From Owenia fusiformis (taxonomy: Eukaryota > Annelida > Polychaeta > Sabellida > Oweniidae): a stretch of DNA of 64,000 nucleotides. The position numbers and the translations under genes are program-made. The notes under the pieces are model-generated. The model ran no database searches. It was not told the DNA's origin and was given only the letters and a program-made list of their open reading frames with translations. Within the stretch, counting starts at the first letter, position 1. Every line of letters starts with the position of its first letter. Below are positions 63,601 through 64,000 of this stretch, piece by piece. Location of the stretch: assembly GCA_903813345.2 (NCBI GenBank), contig CAIIXF020000001.1, positions 25,407,915 to 25,471,914 of the forward strand, written 5' to 3'.

Positions 63601-64000
63601 AGCAACTGTTGTTGTAGCATCAGCTGCAGTTGTGTCAGCCACTGTAGTTGTAGCATCAGCTGCTGTAGTATCTGCCGTAGTTGCGTCAGCCACTGTAGTT
63701 GTGTCAGCAACTGCTGTTGTAACATCAGCCGTTGTTGCATCAGCAACTGTTGTTGTAGCATCAGCTGCAGTTGTGTCAGCCACTGTAGTTGTTGCATCAG
63801 CTACTGTAGTATCTGCCGTAGTTGCGTCAGCCACTGTAGTTGTGTCAGCAACTACTGTAGTAACATCAGCCGTTGTTGCATCAGCAACTGTTGTTGTAGC
63901 ATCAGCTGCAGTTGTGTCAGCCACTGTAGTTGTAGCATCAGCTGCTGTAGTATCTGCCGTAGTTGCGTCAGCCACTGTAGTTGTGTCAGCTACTGCTTTT
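48349..64000 (-). CDS. Giant repetitive single-pass membrane protein, 5' end off window
   Basis: An open frame of more than 5,200 codons runs from the right window edge to a TAA at 48349-48351. No ATG start was identified and the frame stays open to base 64000, so the true start lies beyond. The ectodomain is about 106 copies of a 47-residue unit made of hexads such as TTTVAD and TTAADA; it has about 40% Thr, 32% Ala, 17% Asp and 11% Val, no Cys and very little Ser or Pro. A less repetitive linker (SSVPTTAANTTTAVEFPDSP) leads to a transmembrane helix (FAGVVITSTVAAGGGIFIFA and on), the stop-transfer RKRRKH and a tail of about 101 residues ending VDHDV. Thr richness suggests heavy O-glycosylation (mucin-like) and the Asp content a strong negative charge. 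Function is unknown; a surface coat, adhesion or mineral-binding role is possible. Confidence 0.88.
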   Translation of the reverse strand, partial: KAVADTTTVADATTADTTAADATTTVADTTAADATTTVADATTADVTTVVADTTTVADATTADTTVADATTTVADTTAADATTTVADATTADVTTAVADTTTVADATTADTTAADATTTVADTTAADATTTVADATTADVTTAVADTTTVADATTADTTAADATTTVADTTAADATTTVADATTADVTTTVADTTTVADATTADTTAADATTTVADTSAADATTTVADAITADVTTAVPDTTTVADATTADTSAADATTTVADTTAADATTTVADATTADVTLTVADTTTVADATTADTTAADATTTVADTTAADATTTVADATAADVRTTVADTTTVADATTADTTAADATTTVADPTAADATTTVADATTADVTTTVADTTTVADATTEDTTAADATSTVADTTTADAKTTVADATTADVTTAVADTTTVADATTADTTAADATTTVADTTAADATTTVADATTADVTTAVTDTTTVADATPADTTAADATSTVADTTTADAKTTVADATTADVTTAVADTTTVADATDVTTAVADTTTVADATTADTTAADATTTVADTTAADATTTVADATTADVTTAVTDTTTVADATTADTTAADATSTVADTTAADATTTVADATTADVTTAVADTTAVADTTTVADATTADTTAADATTTLADTTAADATTVADATTADVTTAVADTTTVADATTADTTAADATTTVADTTAADATTTVADATTADVTTAVADTTTVADATTADTTAADATTSVADTTAADATTTVADATTADVTTTVADTTTVADATTEDTTAADATTTVADTTAADATTTVADATTADVTTAVADTTTVADATTADTTASDATNTVADTTTADATTTVADVTTADVRTTVADTTTVADATTADTTAADATTTVAEPTAADATTTVADATTADVTTTVADTTTVADATTEDTTAADATTTVADTTAADATTTVADATTADVTTAVADTTTVADATTADTTAADATNTVADTTTADATTTVADVTTADVTTTVADTTTVADATTADTTAADATTTVADTTAADATTTVADATTADVTTAVADTTTVADATTADTTAADATSTVADTTTADATTTVADATTADVTTTVADTTTVADAATADTTAADATTTVADTTAADATTTVADATTADVTTAVADTTTVADATDVTKAVADTTTVADATTADTTAADATTTVADTTAADATTTVADATTADVTTAVADTTTVADATTADTTVADATTTVADTTAADATTTVADATTADVTTAVADTTTVADATTADTTAADATTTVADTTAADATTTVADATTADVTTAVADTTTVADATTADTTAADATTTVADTTAADATTTVADATTADVTTTVADTTTVADATTADTTAADATTTVADTSAADATTTVADATTADVTTAVSDTTTVADATTADTSAADATTTVADATAADVRTTVADTTTVADATTADTTAADATTTVADPTAADATTTVADATTADVTTTVADTTTVADATTEDTTAADATSTVADTTTADATTTVADATTADVTTTVADTTTVADAATADTTAADATTTVADTTAADATTTVADATTADVTTAVADTTTVADATDVTKAVADTTTVADATTADTAAADATTTVADTTAADATTTVADATTADVTTAVADTTTVADATTADTTVADATTTVADTTAADATTTVADATTADVTTAVADTTTVADATTADTTAADATTTVADTTAADATTTVADATTADVTTAVADTTTVADATTADTTAADATTTVADTTAADATTTVADATTADVTTTVADTTTVADATTADTTAADATTTVADTSAADATTTVADATTADVTTAVSDTTTVADATTADTSAADATTTVADTAAADATTTVADATTADVTLTVADTTTVADATTADTTTADATTTVADTTAADATTTVADATAADVRTTVADTTTVADATTADTTAADATTTVADPTAADATTTVADATTADVTTTVADTTTVADATTEDTTAADATTTVADTTAADATTTVADATTADVKTAVADTTTVADATTADTTAADATNTVADTTTADATTTVSDVTTADVTTTVADTTTVADATTADITAADATSTVADTTTADATTTVADATTADVTTTVADTTTVADAATADTTAADATTTVADTTAADATTTVADATTADTTAAGATTTVADTTAADATTTVVDATAADVTTAVADTTTVADATTADTTAADATTTVADTTAADATTTVADATTADVTTAVADTTTVADATTADTTAADATTTVADTTAADATTTVADATTADVTTAVADTTTVADATTADTTAADATTTVADTTAADAITTVADATTADVTTTVADTTTVADATTADTTAADATTTVADTSAADATTTVADATTADVTTAVSDTTTVADATTADTSAADATTTVADTAAADATTTVADATTADVTLTVADTTTVADATTADTTAADATTTVADTTTADATTTVADATAADVTTTVADTTTVADATTADTTAADATTTVADTNAADATTTVADATTADVTTAVADTTTVADATTADTTAADATSTVADTTTADTTTTVADATTADVTTTVADTTTVADATTADTTAADATTTVADTTAADATTTVADATTADVTLTVADTTTVADATTADTTAADATTTVADTTAADATTTVADATTADVTTAVADTTTVADATTADTTAADATTSVADTTVADATTTVADATTADVTTTVADTTTVADATTADTTAADATTTVADTTAADATTTVADASTADVKTAVVDTTTVADATTADATAADATSTVADTTTADATTTVSDATTADVTTTVADTTTVADATTADTTAADATTTVADTTAADGTTTVADATTADVTTAVADTTTVADATTADTTAADATSTVADTTTADATTTVADATTADVTTTVADTSTVADATTADTTAADATTTVADTTAADATTTVADATTADVTTAVADTTTVADATDVTTAVADTTTVADATTADTTAADATTTVADTSAADATTTVADATTVDVTTAVADTTTVADATTADTTAADATTTVADTTAADATTTVADATTADVTTAVADTTTVADATTADTTAADATTTVADTTAADATTTVADATTADVTTAVADTTTVADATTEDTTAADATTTVADTTAADATTTVADATTADVTTAVADTTTVADATTADTTTADATSTVADTTTADATITVADATKADVTTTVADTTTVADATTADTTAADATTTVADTTTADATTTVADATTADVTTTVADTTTVADATTADTTATTADVTTAVADTTTVADATTADTTAADATSTVADTTTADATTTVADATTADVTTTVADTTTVADATTADTTAADATTTVADTTTADATTAVSDATTAHVTTTVADTTTVADATTADTTAADATTTVADATAADATTTVADATTADVTTAVADTTSVADATTADTTAADATSTVADTTTADATTTVADATTADVTTTVADTTTVADATTADTTAADATTTVADTTAADATTTVADATTADVTTAVADTTTVADATTADTTAADATSTVADTTTADATTTVADATTADTTAADATTTVADATTADVTTAVADTTTVADATTADTTAADATSTVADTTTADATTTVADATTADTTAADATTTVADATAADATTTVADATTADVTTAVADTTSVADATTADTTAADATSTVADTTTADATTTVADATTADVTTTVADTTTVADATTADTTAADATTTVADTTAADATTTVADATTADVTTAVADTTTVADATTADTTAADATSTVADTTTADAATTVADATTADVTTTVPDTTTVADATTADTTAADATTTVADTTAADATTTVADATTADVTTAVADTATVADATTADTTAADATSTVADTTTADATTTVADPTKADVTTTVPDTTTVADATTADTTAADATTTVADTTTADATTTVADATTADTTAADATSTVADTTTADATTTVADATTADVTTTVADTTTVADATTADTTAADATTSVADTTVADATTTVADATTADVTTTVADTTTVADTTTADATTTVADATTADTTAADATSTVADTTTADATTTVADATTADVTTTVADTTTVADATTADTTAADATTSVADTTVADATTTVADATTADVTTTVADTTTVADATTEDTTAADATTTVADTTAADATTADTTTADVTTAVADTTTVADASTADTTAADATTTVADTTAADATTTVADATTADVTTSVADTTTVADATTADTTAADATTTVADTTAADATTTVADATTADVTTKVADTTTVADTTAADATTTVADATTADVTTAVADTTTVADTTTADTTAADVTSTVADTTTADATATVADATTADVTTTVADTTTVADATTADTTAADASTTVADTTAADAKTTVADATTADVTTAVADTTTVADATTADTTAADATSTVADTTTADATTTVADATTADVTTAVADTTTVADATTADVTSTVADATTADVTTAVADTTTVADATTADTTAAADATSTVADTTTTDATTTVADATTADVTTTVADTTTADTTAADATTTVADATTADVTTAVVDTTTVADATTADTTAADARTTVADTTTADATTTVADATTADVTTTVADTTTVADATTADTTAADATTTVADTTAADATATVADATTADVTTAVADTTTVADATTADTTAADATSTVADTTTADATTTVADATTADVTTTVADTTTVADATTADTTAADATTTVADTTAADATTTVADATTADVTTAVADTTTVADATTADTTAADATSTVADTTTADATTTVADATTADVTTTVADTTTVADATTADNTAADATTTEADTTTADATTTVADATMADVTTTVAATTTVADATTADNTAADATTTVADTTTADATTTVADATTADVTTTVAATITVADATTADNTAADATSTVADTTTADATTTVADATTADVKTTVADTTSVADATTADTTAADATSTVADTTTADVTTTVVDTTTMADATTADTTAADATSTVADTTTADATKTVADATTADVKTTVADTTSVADPTTADTTAADATTTVADTTAADATTTAADATTADTKSTVTDTTTVVNTTTADASNTVDNGSTVNTTTVLDITSSVPTTAANTTTAVEFPDSPDAGITDEFAGVVITSTVAAGGGIFIFASLCCGVCIFFIRKRRKHENEEVIIYENFYHSWEESGGYSEYESTTESSDSSIEWNPESYPIPTGPFAVQFPSSVDLPFSQPLQSDNTASLWESENTTLDYIVEDYAIVDHDV
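48655..48745 (-). other. Transmembrane segment of the giant protein
   Basis: A hydrophobic stretch of about 30 residues including AAGGGIFIFASLCCGVC, followed at once by IRKRRKH. The basic cluster on the C-terminal side predicts an extracellular N-terminus (type I topology), if a signal peptide exists beyond the window. Confidence 0.85.
48940..64000 (-). repeat. 141-bp tandem repeat, about 106 units
   Basis: The basic unit is 141 bp (47 codons); many units alternate in two types (with STVADTTTADA and with TTVADTTAADA), giving a 282-bp dimer period. Some units carry in-frame deletions (for example DATDV junctions near 55150, 59235, 60515 and 62410). Units near the C-terminal end (49.0-49.7 kb) are more diverged. 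Because the unit length is a multiple of 3, other frames on both strands also stay open. Confidence 0.95.

Noticed and set aside
49068-63797. Many minus-strand Gln/Leu/Met-rich ORFs
   Set aside because: They are another shadow frame of the same repeat and are broken regularly by stops.
1-64000. tRNA or rRNA genes
   Set aside because: No cloverleaf with the conserved B-box words or rRNA core sequence was noticed on either strand; an automated scan was not possible.

Overview
This is animal nuclear DNA: AT-rich, with short exons that have clean GT/AG borders separated by long introns, metazoan extracellular domains, and many DNA transposons plus one non-LTR retrotransposon. The mix (EGF, discoidin-like, C-type lectin, PAN-like and CCP modules, mariner and Harbinger relics, an L1-like LINE) fits a marine invertebrate. 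I cannot name the phylum from the sequence.

Region 1 (about 1-26.2 kb, minus strand) is most of one large mosaic extracellular or matrix-protein gene. Read N to C (high to low coordinates) it encodes: a possible Cys-rich exon (25990-26184), a Cys-rich exon (24048-24254), a PAN-like domain, a C-type lectin split over two exons, an EGF, a galactose-binding-like domain over three exons, a CCP/sushi domain, six EGFs in two identical sets of three, two more EGFs, nine closely related calcium-binding EGFs, then discoidin-like (F5/8C), EGF and discoidin-like again. The 3' end lies beyond the left edge. Single-exon modules begin and end in phase 1, as expected from exon shuffling, so every module can be added or lost without a frameshift. 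A perfect 2206-bp tandem duplication adds three EGF exons. Introns carry two decayed mariner elements and several hairpin MITEs.

Region 2 (about 24.4-38 kb) is repeat-rich. Its main feature is an 8.4-kb element (24435-32853) bounded by near-matching inverted arms of about 0.75 kb. Each arm holds roughly eleven copies of a 12-bp palindrome, TAGAAATTTCTA. A long palindrome, a mariner MITE and a Cys-rich exon with a broken second copy lie inside it. A separate 1.6-kb inverted-repeat element (33793-35437) has a 5-bp target duplication.

Region 3 (about 37.9-45.5 kb) holds a relic reverse transcriptase fragment, an L1-like LINE with one frame break (38177-41971), two inverted fragments of a transposon-associated gene family, and between them a Harbinger-like element with a MADF-domain ORF.

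Region 4 (about 45.5-47.9 kb) shows no gene. Region 5 (47.9-64 kb, minus strand) is the 3' part of a giant single-pass membrane protein. Its ectodomain, almost 5,000 residues in this window and still open at the right edge, is built from about 106 copies of a 47-residue unit using nearly only Thr, Ala, Asp and Val. A transmembrane helix and a Tyr-rich tail of about 100 residues follow. Three extra copies of the end of that tail lie just downstream. The two large genes are both minus-strand and look cell-surface or extracellular, but nothing in the sequence shows that they work together.
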